From NCBI GenBank assembly GCA_947164865.1, contig CAMUYA010000012.1, positions 1 through 64,000 of the forward strand: a DNA stretch of 64,000 nt. Reading direction: 5' to 3'. Made by a program: the position numbers and the translations under genes. This DNA is from an uncultured Lachnospiraceae bacterium. Its GTDB lineage: Bacteria > Bacillota > Clostridia > Lachnospirales > Lachnospiraceae. Under the pieces are notes generated by a model that searched no databases, had not been told where the DNA came from, and worked only from the letters and a program-made list of their open reading frames with translations. Below are positions 25,607-34,446 of this stretch, piece by piece; the first letter of the stretch is position 1, and the number at the start of each line of letters is the position of its first letter.

Positions 25607-25975
25607 ATGAAAATTTTTAAATGTGATGCATGCGGTACTATGGTTGATGAGCTCTATAAGGGCGGATGTCACCCTTCATGCTGTGGTAAGCCCATGACCG
25701 AGCTTATCCCCGGAACCAGCGACGGAGCTGCGGAAAAGCACGTACCTGTCGTTACCGTAGACGGCAATAAGGTATCGGTAGTTGTCGGAAGCGTTGAGCA
25801 TCCCATGCTCGATGCTCATTATATCCAGTGGATAGCTATCGAGACCACAAACGGAGAGCAGAAAAAGAACCTTAAGCCCGGTGAGGCCCCCAAGGCAGAG
25901 TTCCTTCTCGCAGACGGAGAGGAATTTGTTGCAGCTTATGAGTACTGCAATCTCCACGGGCTCTGGAAGGCATAA
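25607..25975 (+). CDS. dfx: Desulfoferrodoxin (superoxide reductase)
   Basis: 122-residue oxygen-defence enzyme that reduces superoxide to peroxide using rubredoxin-type electrons. The N-terminal desulforedoxin domain has the four cysteines of an FeS4 site (FKCDACG and HPSCCGKPM). The catalytic domain has EKHVPVV, VGSVEHPM-LDAHYIQWI and the C-terminal YCNLHGLW that together supply the four histidines and one cysteine of the SOR iron site. ATG at 25607 follows GAGGAGGT by 9 nt; an upstream TTG in the same frame is not used. It is one of few plus-strand genes and is monocistronic, with a strong terminator after it. Confidence 0.96.
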   Translation: MKIFKCDACGTMVDELYKGGCHPSCCGKPMTELIPGTSDGAAEKHVPVVTVDGNKVSVVVGSVEHPMLDAHYIQWIAIETTNGEQKKNLKPGEAPKAEFLLADGEEFVAAYEYCNLHGLWKA

Positions 25976-26042
25976 ATCGCCGAATATTAAAAGTAAGACA
26001 GTAAAAAAAATGATCGCTGTACTGTAAATGTATGATAAAGAA

Positions 26043-26082
26043 AAGCCCCACGCGTCAGAACGACTCGTGGGGTTCTATTTTA
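26043..26082 (+). terminator. Terminator of desulfoferrodoxin
   Basis: CCCCACG / CGTGGGG stem (26046-26072) with an A-rich 5' flank and a TTCTATTTTATTT tail. It is likely bidirectional and would also serve the convergent lipoprotein gene. Just beyond it are three short tandem copies of TGCTTTTAATAATA (26089-26122). Confidence 0.8.
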
Positions 26083-26164
26083 TTTATGTGCTTTTAATAA
26101 TATGCTTTTAATAATATGCTCTTAACGTATTTTTTCTGTATTTGTGTTAATTCCCGCACTCTTA

Positions 26165-28123
26165 TTACAGCTGATCTCTGCCAAGGAAATCCTTATAGCT
26201 GAGCACCACATCTATGAATCCCATCGCATAAGGTCCCAGGGAGTAAGGTGCAAAGTATACATGCACGCCGTCTTCCATAAGCTTGATGGTAGTAGAATTA
26301 AAGCCTGCATATTCATAGGCCGTATCAAATACTTCATTCTCTTCGATATAGTATCTGTCCGGATTGTTGTTATAGTCCTCAACTACTGCGTTTGCCACCA
26401 TGATCTTAAAGTCTTCCTCGGTCCCGGCGAACATATCTGCTGCATATACCTGATCTCCCGTATCCATATCGAATACATACTGATCAATACCCGGCATGCC
26501 GTGAGCTCCGCCCGCATACCAGTAATAATATGTGTCAACGGTGAGATACTTGCCGTTAAGGACATTAACGCCGTCTATGGTGATGTCCTCAGTTTCGCAG
26601 TACTGCTCATATTCATGCTCCTCACAGTCCGTCCGGTACTCCGGATCTTCATAGTGCTCCTTCTTTACAAGCACAGTGTCGAGGGTATTCTTGCTCAGAG
26701 TCTCATTAATCTTCTTATATCCGAGACAGATTCCGGGATCTACACTGAATGTCTCAAAATAGAATTTATAGATCGGCTTGTCACACTCGGGGCATTTTAC
26801 TATTCCCGACGAGTAGTCGATGGTTCCGTAATCAAAGACGCCGATCTTTCTTACGGGGCAATAGATATCCGTGTATGAGGCGCCGGACTCGTCGTAGTTG
26901 ACACGAAGCCACATGCTCTCACGCTTTTCCACGCCTACAATATATATCTGGCCGTTTATTATGGTAAAACCGTTTGTCCCTCTGTACTCGCGGGCACCGG
27001 GGGTTGAAACATACTCGTACTGCTCTATCCTGCGTCCGCCGTCGGGATCGTAAGCGTATATATGATTATCAATGATACCATAGGTGTCACTCTCATCATC
27101 GCAGTAGTACAAATACCCGCCGGAGCATATAAGAGATTCTACAGCACCGATCTCCTCATATCTGTCTGCGGAAAGATCATAGCAATACACAACGTATTCC
27201 CCCGCTTCCTCATCATATCGGCTGAAATATGCGTAGTTTGCGTCATAGGCATTTATGGTTACAAAACCGCCGTCTATGGGAAACTTAAGCTTATTTATCT
27301 CTCCGTCGGATTGGATCATGTAGATCTCATTATCCTTGGTGGCAAGCACAAACCAGCCTTCATCAAATATTCTGGTGATACACTTCTGGTTTGAATAAGA
27401 AGATCTGTATAAAAAAGGAAGCTGGATATTGTAATCACTTACCTTTGAAATAATCCCTGCGGAGGGTGAATCTGCTTCCTCATAATCAAGGGAATCGCCC
27501 TTACGGGTAAGCTCCGTTTCATAAAAACGCACGTTATCATAACTACTGTCATATTTATCTGTAACCACGTAAATATGGTCGTTGTAGAGGTCTACCGTGC
27601 ATAAATACAGCCCCTTTGAATCCCAGATAAATTTACCTTCATGCCTCTCGGGATCATATGCTGCAACGCGATATGAGTCATTCCCGTTAACTGTGACATA
27701 AAAGATGCCATCCAGCATTCCGACCTCACTGAGGTATAAGTTTTCTTCCCCTTCTATGCCGAGGCTTCTTACAATTTCCTCTTTGGTTATCTCAGCCGTC
27801 TTGGTTCCGTTTTCGTCAACAATATAGTATGGAGCATTTCCGGAACCGTCATAAAGCAGATATCTTTCATCGGATACCTCGGGTTCGGGAAGAGGTTCGT
27901 TTTCCGTATCAGGTTCGTTTTCCGTATCAGGTTCCTGATCCGGAAGCTGTACCGGGAGTTCCGGAAGTGATTCCGTAGGGGCCGGCGCCGGCTCGGGTTC
28001 ATCCTTTTCGGTTTTTTGATTTATCGGCCCGCTCATCTCGTTTCTTTTTCCAAGCGAGCATCCCGCAAGCGACGTGACTGCGATCACACCGCTCAGTATC
28101 ATGGCGATTATCTTCTTTTTCAT
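26165..28123 (-). CDS. Lipoprotein with DUF3298-like C-terminal domain
   Basis: 652-residue exported lipoprotein. Signal peptide with lipobox (SLAGC, cysteine at residue 22), then a Pro/Glu-rich linker (about 35-85) including a short NEPDTENEPDTE repeat. The middle (about 90-400) has repeated short strands such as YLLYDGSGN, GIFYVTVNGNDSY and YDNHIYVV-like segments, suggesting a beta-propeller (DUF5050-type). The last 170 residues match the DUF3298/RsiV type (YYWYAGGAHGM, YVFDMDTGDQV). DUF3298 domains in RsiV bind lysozyme; whether this one does is unknown. AGGAAATA precedes the ATG. No sigma factor is adjacent. Confidence 0.78.
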   Translation of the reverse strand: MKKKIIAMILSGVIAVTSLAGCSLGKRNEMSGPINQKTEKDEPEPAPAPTESLPELPVQLPDQEPDTENEPDTENEPLPEPEVSDERYLLYDGSGNAPYYIVDENGTKTAEITKEEIVRSLGIEGEENLYLSEVGMLDGIFYVTVNGNDSYRVAAYDPERHEGKFIWDSKGLYLCTVDLYNDHIYVVTDKYDSSYDNVRFYETELTRKGDSLDYEEADSPSAGIISKVSDYNIQLPFLYRSSYSNQKCITRIFDEGWFVLATKDNEIYMIQSDGEINKLKFPIDGGFVTINAYDANYAYFSRYDEEAGEYVVYCYDLSADRYEEIGAVESLICSGGYLYYCDDESDTYGIIDNHIYAYDPDGGRRIEQYEYVSTPGAREYRGTNGFTIINGQIYIVGVEKRESMWLRVNYDESGASYTDIYCPVRKIGVFDYGTIDYSSGIVKCPECDKPIYKFYFETFSVDPGICLGYKKINETLSKNTLDTVLVKKEHYEDPEYRTDCEEHEYEQYCETEDITIDGVNVLNGKYLTVDTYYYWYAGGAHGMPGIDQYVFDMDTGDQVYAADMFAGTEEDFKIMVANAVVEDYNNNPDRYYIEENEVFDTAYEYAGFNSTTIKLMEDGVHVYFAPYSLGPYAMGFIDVVLSYKDFLGRDQL

Positions 28124-28159
28124 TATTTCCTAACCTCTTTACAGTATAAATTTACAAAA

Positions 28160-28194
28160 AACAATGGAGAGCCTTTAACAAAACTCTCCATTAA
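28160..28194 (-). terminator. Terminator of htpG
   Basis: ATGGAGAG / CTCTCCAT stem (28164-28191), followed on the minus strand by TGTTTTTTG. It lies about 60 nt after the htpG stop. Confidence 0.82.
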
Positions 28195-28249
28195 TTTTAT
28201 CGTTTTATTTGAATTAAATCAACCTTGTTAATCTTATAATGTCTTAAGA

Positions 28250-30376
28250 TTATTTGGTAAGAAGAAGCATGATCTCGTTACTTCTGGCCACGAACTCAGT
28301 CATCTCCTCAGGGGAAAGCGGTGCCTGCTGGATCTTGGCAAGGTCGTAGAGCTGCTTGCAGATGGTAGCGGCGTTCTCACTGTCCTTGTTGGCAGTTACA
28401 TATTCAACAAGTGGATGGCCCGCATTGAGGATAAGGGTCTCGCCCTCTGCTCCAAAATCTCCCATAGGCATTCCCTGTACCGCATACATCTTCATCATAT
28501 CCTGCATACGGCGGGTCTGCTCCGAAAGCGTGAGCATGGAGGCAACTTTTTTATTCTTAAGCTTCTCGATCTTGACCGCAAGCTGGTCCTTTTTAAGAGC
28601 CTTCTTCATGATCTCGCCGATCTCTTTAGCCTGCTCCTCGTATTCCTTTTCAGCCTTCTTGGATGTCTTCGACTTCATTGCATCGCTGACATCCGCATCG
28701 ATCCTCTGGAAGTGAATGCCTTCATTCTTGGATTCAAGCTGCTGGATGAAAGGCTGATCGATGTTATGTGTAAGGATGACCGCATCCATCTTGGCAGCCT
28801 TGAACATAGCGATGTATGAACCCTGCTGCTGTTCGTCGGTTACATAGTAGATGGTCTTTTCCTTCTTTTCCTTCTTTTCTTCCTTATCCTCGGAATCGGT
28901 ATCCTTGGCAGCATCACCCTTGGAATCATCACCTTCCGAAACAACCTCAGCCTCTACCTTGTTGCCGTTCTCGTCAACTGCCGAAGCATCCTTCTTTTCT
29001 CCGTCCTCATCCTCGGTATCGGTGGGCTTAACCTCAAGGCACTCGGGAAGAGTGAGATACTTTCCGTCAAGATTCTTAAAGAGGATATAATCGTTCATCT
29101 TCTCACAGAACTTGTCATCCTTCAGGCAGCCATACTTAATGAAGGGAGCGATGTCATCCCAGTACTTGTCATATTCCTCTTTCTCGGTCTTGCACATACC
29201 GGAAAGCTTGTCAGCAACCTTTTTGCTGATATAATCGGAGATCTTGGTAACAAATCCGTCATTCTGCAGTGCGGATCTTGAAACGTTAAGAGGTATGTCG
29301 GGACAGTCGATAACTCCCTTAAGGAGCATAAGGAACTCGGGAATGACTTCCTTGATATTGTCCGCAACGAACACCTGGTTATTGTAAAGCTTGATGGTTC
29401 CCTCGATGGACTCGTACTCCATGTTGATCTTGGGGAAGTAAAGGATTCCCTTGAGATTGAAGGGATAGTCCATGTTGAGGTGTATCCAGAAAAGGGGCTC
29501 CTTGTAGTCGTGGAAAACCTTACGGTAAAAGTCAAGATACTCTTCTCTGGTGCAGTCGTTGGGAGACTTGGTCCAGAGAGGCTGCGTCTCGTTAAGAAGC
29601 TCGGGGCGTTTAACGATCTTCAGTTTCTCCTCACCTACGGTTTCCTCGGTTCCGTCATCCTTTTTCTTCTTCTCGGGATGGATCTCCTCAAGCACGATAT
29701 CGGTATCAAGCTTCTCCTCGAGCTTGATTATCGAAGTCTCCTTGGTGTCCTTCTGTGAGAGATAGATCTCGAAGGGCATGAAGGAGCAGTATTTCTTCAG
29801 CACTTCCTGTGCCTTGTAATAATTACAGAACTCAAGGCAGTCCTCATTTATGAAGAGGGTGATCTTTGTTCCGACCTTATCATAATCGCCCTCACCCATT
29901 GAGTACTCTGTGCCGCCGTCGCACTCCCAGTGTACCGGCTTTGCATCCTTCTGATATGAGAGTGAATCAATATGAACCTCATCGGCTACCATAAATGCCG
30001 AGTAGAAGCCCAGTCCGAAATGCCCGATAATCTGATCGGCATTGCTCTTATCTTTGTATTTCTCGATGAAATCGGTAGCTCCCGAGAATGCAATCTGGTT
30101 GATATACTCGTCAACTTCGCTCTCTGTCATACCGAGTCCGTTATCTATGAAAGTAAGAGTCTTGCTCTCGGGATCGGTTATAACCTCGATCTTTCCCTTA
30201 TATCCATCGGGAAGAGCATACTCTCCCATCATATCCAGCTTCTTTAATTTGGTTATCGCATCACAGCCGTTTGATATAAGCTCGCGATAGAAAATATCGT
30301 GGTCGGAATACAGCCACTTTTTGATCACGGGAAATATATTCTCGCTTGTAATTGATAAAGAACCGCTCTTTGCCAT
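28250..30376 (-). CDS. htpG: Molecular chaperone HtpG (Hsp90)
   Basis: ATP-dependent chaperone of 708 residues. The N-terminal GHKL ATPase is clear: LYSDHDIFYRELISNGCDAI, TFIDNGLGMTESEV, GHFGLGFYSAFMVAD and a KVGTKITLFI strand. The middle domain has PLFWIHLNMDYPFNLKGILYFPK-type signature (within 310-350) and NVSRSALQND. The region at about 485-540 carries an unusual Asp/Glu/Lys-rich insertion (EDEDGEKKDASAVDENGNK, then DKEEKKEKKEK), making it longer than the usual 620-640 residues. A perfect CIRCE operator and a sigma-A promoter lie upstream, so HrcA control is expected. Monocistronic. Confidence 0.96.
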   Translation of the reverse strand: MAKSGSLSITSENIFPVIKKWLYSDHDIFYRELISNGCDAITKLKKLDMMGEYALPDGYKGKIEVITDPESKTLTFIDNGLGMTESEVDEYINQIAFSGATDFIEKYKDKSNADQIIGHFGLGFYSAFMVADEVHIDSLSYQKDAKPVHWECDGGTEYSMGEGDYDKVGTKITLFINEDCLEFCNYYKAQEVLKKYCSFMPFEIYLSQKDTKETSIIKLEEKLDTDIVLEEIHPEKKKKDDGTEETVGEEKLKIVKRPELLNETQPLWTKSPNDCTREEYLDFYRKVFHDYKEPLFWIHLNMDYPFNLKGILYFPKINMEYESIEGTIKLYNNQVFVADNIKEVIPEFLMLLKGVIDCPDIPLNVSRSALQNDGFVTKISDYISKKVADKLSGMCKTEKEEYDKYWDDIAPFIKYGCLKDDKFCEKMNDYILFKNLDGKYLTLPECLEVKPTDTEDEDGEKKDASAVDENGNKVEAEVVSEGDDSKGDAAKDTDSEDKEEKKEKKEKTIYYVTDEQQQGSYIAMFKAAKMDAVILTHNIDQPFIQQLESKNEGIHFQRIDADVSDAMKSKTSKKAEKEYEEQAKEIGEIMKKALKKDQLAVKIEKLKNKKVASMLTLSEQTRRMQDMMKMYAVQGMPMGDFGAEGETLILNAGHPLVEYVTANKDSENAATICKQLYDLAKIQQAPLSPEEMTEFVARSNEIMLLLTK

Positions 30377-30496
30377 TATTATTGCCTTCTTTCCTGTAAA
30401 TTACCGGCTATATGCTTTGCCGATTTATGTAAACCATTCTTGGTTTTATCATGTTTTATCATGTATTTTTCCCAGGCCATTCAGCCTACAAATGCT

Positions 30497-30525
30497 ATTT
30501 TAATAATGGGTCAGATCAAAGTCAA
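30497..30525 (-). promoter_or_regulatory. htpG promoter
   Basis: -35 TTGACT (30525-30520), 17-bp spacer, -10 TAAAAT (30502-30497), 120 nt upstream of the htpG start and 8 bp from the CIRCE element. Confidence 0.8.
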
Positions 30526-30532
30526 GAGAAAT

Positions 30533-30559
30533 TTAGCACTCATTTTGTGCGAGTGCTAA
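30533..30559 (-). promoter_or_regulatory. CIRCE operator (HrcA site)
   Basis: Exact match to the consensus TTAGCACTC-N9-GAGTGCTAA. HrcA repressor binds this element in its active state and releases it on heat stress. It lies directly upstream of the htpG -35 box, in the gap after the downstream terminator of the neighbouring methyltransferase. Confidence 0.97.
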
Positions 30560-30563
30560 CAAA

Positions 30564-30612
30564 AAAGTGAAAAACATCCCGCAAACCCTGATATTCTCAG
30601 CATTTGCGGGAT
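30564..30612 (-). terminator. Terminator of the RNA methyltransferase gene
   Basis: ATCCCGCAAA / TTTGCGGGAT stem (30576-30612), followed on the minus strand by GTTTTTCACTTTTTTG. Located 12 nt after the stop. Confidence 0.85.
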
Positions 30613-30623
30613 TTCTTAAAGTT

Positions 30624-31556
30624 TTATAAACTGTACCACCTGCCGGATGCTCCGCAGGGAAGCACCAGTCCGTTTGAGCTGACCGGGAGCCCGATCTCCG
30701 AGCTCTCGACTTTTCCTCCGCGGACACTTCTGACTGCGCTCTCAAGCATGTATGTCAGCACCGCAGGCTGAAGGCCGGTAGTATAGCTGTTTATCAAAAA
30801 GAATGCGGCATCCTCCGACAGAAGCTGCGCTGCCAGCTGTACAAAGGGCCAGATGCTTTCTTCTATCTTCCAGATCTCTCCCTTAGGGCCTCTCCCGTAA
30901 GAGGGCGGATCCATTATGATACCGTCGTAGGTGTTTCCTCTTCTGATCTCCCTCTCCACAAACTTGGTGCAGTCGTCCACCAGCCATCTGATAGGAGCAT
31001 CGGAAAGCCCGGATGATACGGCATTTTCCTTGGCCCATGCCACCATTCCCTTGGCAGCATCTACGTGAGTCACAGCTGCTCCGGCAGCAGCGGCGCTGAT
31101 GGTAGCCCCGCCGGTGTATGCAAAAAGATTAAGCACTCTGAAGGGCTTACCCTCTGATGCGTCTTTCGAAGCGATCTCCCTTCTTCCGCTGTTTATGCCG
31201 GCCTTAATGATACTGCTCGTCCAGTCCCAGTTTACAGCCTGCTCGGGGAACACTCCGGTATGCTTGAACGCGAAGGGCTTTAAGTGAAATGTCAGCTCCC
31301 GTGATACCACACCGTTAGCCAGCGGATATTTAATCTCCCATTCCTCGGGGAGATTGAAAAACTCCCATTCTCCACCGCCCTTGCTGGAACGATGGTAATG
31401 TCCGTTTTTCTTTTTCCAGCGCTTTTCATCATGTCCTGTGCTCCAGATCACCTGAGGATCCGGCCTGACCAGTATGTATTCGCCCCATCTTTCGAGCTTT
31501 TCTCCGTCCGAAGTATCTATCACTTCGTAATCTTTCCAATTATCTGCTATCCACAT
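30624..31556 (-). CDS. SAM-dependent RNA methyltransferase (RlmI-type fold)
   Basis: 310 residues. The SAM-binding core has VLNLFAYTGGATISAAAAG (motif I), THVDAAKGMVAWAKEN (motif post-I) and the catalytic IIMDPPSYGRGPKG motif. This arrangement matches the COG1092 23S rRNA 5-methylcytosine methyltransferase family, but the N-terminal PUA domain typical of RlmI is lacking; instead there is a beta-rich N-terminal segment (about 1-100). The RNA target is probably rRNA, not proven. Ribosome site AGGATCA precedes the ATG. It is separated from htpG by its own terminator and the CIRCE element. Confidence 0.85.
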   Translation of the reverse strand: MWIADNWKDYEVIDTSDGEKLERWGEYILVRPDPQVIWSTGHDEKRWKKKNGHYHRSSKGGGEWEFFNLPEEWEIKYPLANGVVSRELTFHLKPFAFKHTGVFPEQAVNWDWTSSIIKAGINSGRREIASKDASEGKPFRVLNLFAYTGGATISAAAAGAAVTHVDAAKGMVAWAKENAVSSGLSDAPIRWLVDDCTKFVEREIRRGNTYDGIIMDPPSYGRGPKGEIWKIEESIWPFVQLAAQLLSEDAAFFLINSYTTGLQPAVLTYMLESAVRSVRGGKVESSEIGLPVSSNGLVLPCGASGRWYSL

Positions 31557-31631
31557 ATTTGATCCTGTTCCTGACTAACTGTCACTTGCCCGGTCACTTA
31601 CCTTCGATAAAATATAACACAGCTTCCGGTA

Positions 31632-32552
31632 TCATCCGGGCTGATAAAACTCGGGTATGAAACTCTCCTTGGCCACTTCCCCCTCCTGGATCAGCACGTT
31701 ACCTATATCCCTGTCGGTGCAGTGCTTTATCAGCTTCTCATATTCCCGTTTGGTAACTCGGCGATGAAGCTCGGGATATGCCGAGAGCCTCTCTTTTTGC
31801 CTCTCCGTAAGCTTATCCGTGCCATAAAGCGGTGTGTACTGGCTCATAAGTGAGAGGCACAGCGCATCTCCGTAGGTATCATACAGATAATCAACCACCG
31901 ATATGGCATTTCTTACAGCCAGCGGAAGCAGAAGATGTCTCACGATCACATTTTCACATCCCACCTGCCTTATCATCTCAGCTATGGCGGCCTTGGCCAC
32001 ATCGGGATAATCCGGGGCATTTGAATACTTTTGGGCAAGCTCCCGGTCCATATATTTAAAATCCGGGAGGTAAATATCTATGAGCCCCTCCAACATCCTT
32101 AGTGATTCCACGGAATCATAACCCGAAGAGTTGTATACAAAGGGCAGATTAAAACCTCTTTCTTTTGAAAGCAGGATGCTCTCTCTTATCTGAGGTATAA
32201 AATGTGTGGGCGTAACAAGATTTATATTCAGCGCCCCCCGGCTTTTCAAGTCAAAAAATATATCAGAGAGTTCCTCGATCGAAACTTCCCGTCCTCGTCC
32301 GTTTTCCGATATTTCGGCGTTCTGACAAAAGATGCACTTCAGGTTGCACCCCGTAAAAAACACGGCGCCGCTTCCCTCGGTTCCCGATATGCGCGGCTCC
32401 TCCCAGAAGTGCAGCGCCGCCCTTGAAATCCTGACCGTGCTTCCCTCTCCGCAAAAGCCGATACTTCCGTCTGAATGCGCATCTCTTTCTGTATTACATT
32501 TTCTCGGGCATAAATTGCACTCCGACATATCAGGCAATACCTGCAGTTTCAT
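31632..32552 (-). CDS. Radical SAM protein, PflX-like
   Basis: 306 residues of the COG1313 type (PflX/YgkJ-related), homologues of pyruvate formate-lyase activases. The radical SAM motif is CNLKCIFCQN at about residue 69, and an additional cysteine pattern CNLCPRKC sits at residue 12, with CGEG at about 34 likely binding another cluster. The protein lacks a neighbouring glycyl radical enzyme, so its target is unknown. Its start overlaps the end of the PHP-domain gene by 23 nt, so the two are translationally linked. ATG at 32552 has only a weak ribosome site. Confidence 0.86.
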   Translation of the reverse strand: MKLQVLPDMSECNLCPRKCNTERDAHSDGSIGFCGEGSTVRISRAALHFWEEPRISGTEGSGAVFFTGCNLKCIFCQNAEISENGRGREVSIEELSDIFFDLKSRGALNINLVTPTHFIPQIRESILLSKERGFNLPFVYNSSGYDSVESLRMLEGLIDIYLPDFKYMDRELAQKYSNAPDYPDVAKAAIAEMIRQVGCENVIVRHLLLPLAVRNAISVVDYLYDTYGDALCLSLMSQYTPLYGTDKLTERQKERLSAYPELHRRVTKREYEKLIKHCTDRDIGNVLIQEGEVAKESFIPEFYQPG

Positions 32553-33285
32553 TTCCGGACAGAAGTACTACGGGCTCACTGCCAAGGATCGCTTTACAGT
32601 AGTCACGGCTGTCCGCAAGCTTTCTTCCGAATGCCAGCCCGCCATAGATAAGATGTACAGAATGAATGTCGGAGCCCGACGTTTCGGGGAAATCATGCTC
32701 TTTGGCGTAAGCTTTGGCCATAACATCCCACTCCGGGTTATTGTGCGATTTACTCAGTACGCAGGAATGAGTGGCATTTACAGTTTCCACAGCATCGATA
32801 TAATCCGGGAAGAGACGGACTTCCGGGATGTAGGGTTCAACTCTGTATGGATGGCAGTGAACGATCATTCCGCCGTCTGCGTGAACCAGATCAAACTGCT
32901 CCTCTATAGTGCAGTCCCTGACCTCCGGATGCGCCAGCAGCCACTCTTTTGAAAGACCGTTAATAAGAAACTCTGTGGCGTTATAGCAGGCTTCCCATCC
33001 GAAGAATACCTGAAGTCCTATCTTATCCCCCTCTTTCTTGGCATCCTCATATCCCTTGCAGAACAGTTCCACCCATTCGGACCATGGCAGAGATCTGTCA
33101 ACACAGGTATTTCCGTAGATAAAATGGTCCGTCACTATTATTCCCGTATATCCCGCCTCCTTGCAGGCCCTTGCCATCTCCGCTCCCGTACTTTTCGCAC
33201 AGGCAGATGCCTGACAGGTATGCAGATGGGTTTCGTAAGCATAGGGAAAGCCTTCGGGAAGATTCAGTTTGAGTAAGTCTGACAT
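32530..33285 (-). CDS. PHP-domain phosphoesterase
   Basis: About 251 residues with the PHP signature ETHLHTCQASACAKSTG (HxH with metal ligands), VTDHF, GWEACYN and the later MIVHCHPYR and GSDIHSVH motifs. All four PHP motifs seem present, so it should be an active metal-dependent phosphoesterase; the substrate is unknown. ATG at 33285 follows AGAGGTG; the frame upstream of it is rich in charged residues and is not a likely coding part. Overlaps pflX-like gene downstream. A small palindromic GC-rich stretch (GGCGCTTCGCGCC, 33299-33312) lies upstream. Confidence 0.88.
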   Translation of the reverse strand: MSDLLKLNLPEGFPYAYETHLHTCQASACAKSTGAEMARACKEAGYTGIIVTDHFIYGNTCVDRSLPWSEWVELFCKGYEDAKKEGDKIGLQVFFGWEACYNATEFLINGLSKEWLLAHPEVRDCTIEEQFDLVHADGGMIVHCHPYRVEPYIPEVRLFPDYIDAVETVNATHSCVLSKSHNNPEWDVMAKAYAKEHDFPETSGSDIHSVHLIYGGLAFGRKLADSRDYCKAILGSEPVVLLSGNETAGIA

Positions 33286-33384
33286 TTTACACCTCTTTCG
33301 GCGCTTCGCGCCTCCTGTCTCACCTTCGGATCGATCCGCGCCGAACACGAGCCACTGACACGCAGCGCCCTCAACGGGAAAGTC

Positions 33385-34323
33385 TTAAATTATATGTTTT
33401 ATAAAAAAGTCTGCCTGGGCTTTGTTTGCCTTTTCACCCTCATCAAGCCTCAGATTGCAGTGGAAAACATGTGCCACCTCTTTTGCGGCTTTAGAGCCGT
33501 ATATATCGAATTTCACATCCAGGCCCTTTTCCTCAAGGAACCTTGCAAAGGGTTCGCACTCCGTAAAGAGGAAATCACAATATGATGAGAAAAGATAAGC
33601 TGCGGGATAATTCTCCGTGATATTGGAGTGCAGTTCCACACGTGGATCGCTGAGTAATGCCATATCTCCGAGATAATCATGCATTATCATATCATCTTTT
33701 TCAGAATGTGCTCTCTCCGGAAGCTTATACATCCCGCAGGCGAGCCCTATCGCACGCAGCTTAACACCTTCGGGTGCTTTGAGCCCGAAGAGATCCGCAT
33801 AATCCTTATTTGTAAAAATGCAGGCAAACTGGCTTGTGATCTGCGCTCCCGCAGAATCTCCGACTATAAACACATTCTCTTTGTCGAGTCCGTATTCGGC
33901 GGCATTTTCGTCTATCCACTTCATCGCGCCCATGGCGTCCTCAAGAGGTGACGGAAAATGGAATTCCGGCGCCAGACGATAATTGATATTCACTACCGCA
34001 AATCCGAACTGCGCCAGCCTCATGCAATAGAATCTGTAAAGCTCCTTGTCCCCGTAAAAGTATCCGCCTCCGTGGATATTAAGGATCACGGGAAAGCTCT
34101 CGGCATCACTCTTGCCCGCTTTTATCTTGGCATTATTTTCCCTATCCGCAGGAACATACACATCCAGCAGATTCCACTTATCATACGGTCCATAGGAAAT
34201 ATCCCTGAATTTCTTAATATCTTCAGGTTCCGTCAATCCCTTGTCCCTCTTGGCGTCACTCATCGCCCACGCCTTACGCTGATTGAGTACTCTCTTCGGT
34301 GCCTTGTTAATTGTGTATTCCAT
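33385..34323 (-). CDS. Alpha/beta hydrolase (HSL-type esterase)
   Basis: 312-residue cytosolic esterase of the hormone-sensitive lipase family. Oxyanion motif NIHGGGYFYG at about residue 92, nucleophile GDSAGA at about 165, and a C-terminal histidine in VAHVFHCNL; catalytic aspartate probably in the preceding FDIYGSK region. It cleaves small acyl or acetyl esters, possibly from plant polysaccharide or xenobiotics. A strong AAGGAGGT precedes the ATG. Upstream is the GH94 phosphorylase gene with its terminator, so a separate transcript is likely. Confidence 0.88.
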   Translation of the reverse strand: MEYTINKAPKRVLNQRKAWAMSDAKRDKGLTEPEDIKKFRDISYGPYDKWNLLDVYVPADRENNAKIKAGKSDAESFPVILNIHGGGYFYGDKELYRFYCMRLAQFGFAVVNINYRLAPEFHFPSPLEDAMGAMKWIDENAAEYGLDKENVFIVGDSAGAQITSQFACIFTNKDYADLFGLKAPEGVKLRAIGLACGMYKLPERAHSEKDDMIMHDYLGDMALLSDPRVELHSNITENYPAAYLFSSYCDFLFTECEPFARFLEEKGLDVKFDIYGSKAAKEVAHVFHCNLRLDEGEKANKAQADFFIKHII

Positions 34324-34396
34324 ACGGACCTCCTTATCTATAGTGTTTCTGCCTCCGTTATCCCCGATAGTAAGTTAAACTGCAAGAGAATACAGC

Positions 34397-34433
34397 AAGA
34401 GAATCAGGAGTATAGAATACTCCTGATTCTCGG
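34397..34433 (-). terminator. Terminator of the GH94 gene
   Basis: Perfect 15-bp stem GAGAATCAGGAGTAT / ATACTCCTGATTCTC with a 3-nt loop; on the minus strand it is followed by TTGCTGTATTC, a weak U-tract. It lies 14 nt after the stop. Confidence 0.8.
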
Positions 34434-34446
34434 TAAAAAGCAACAA

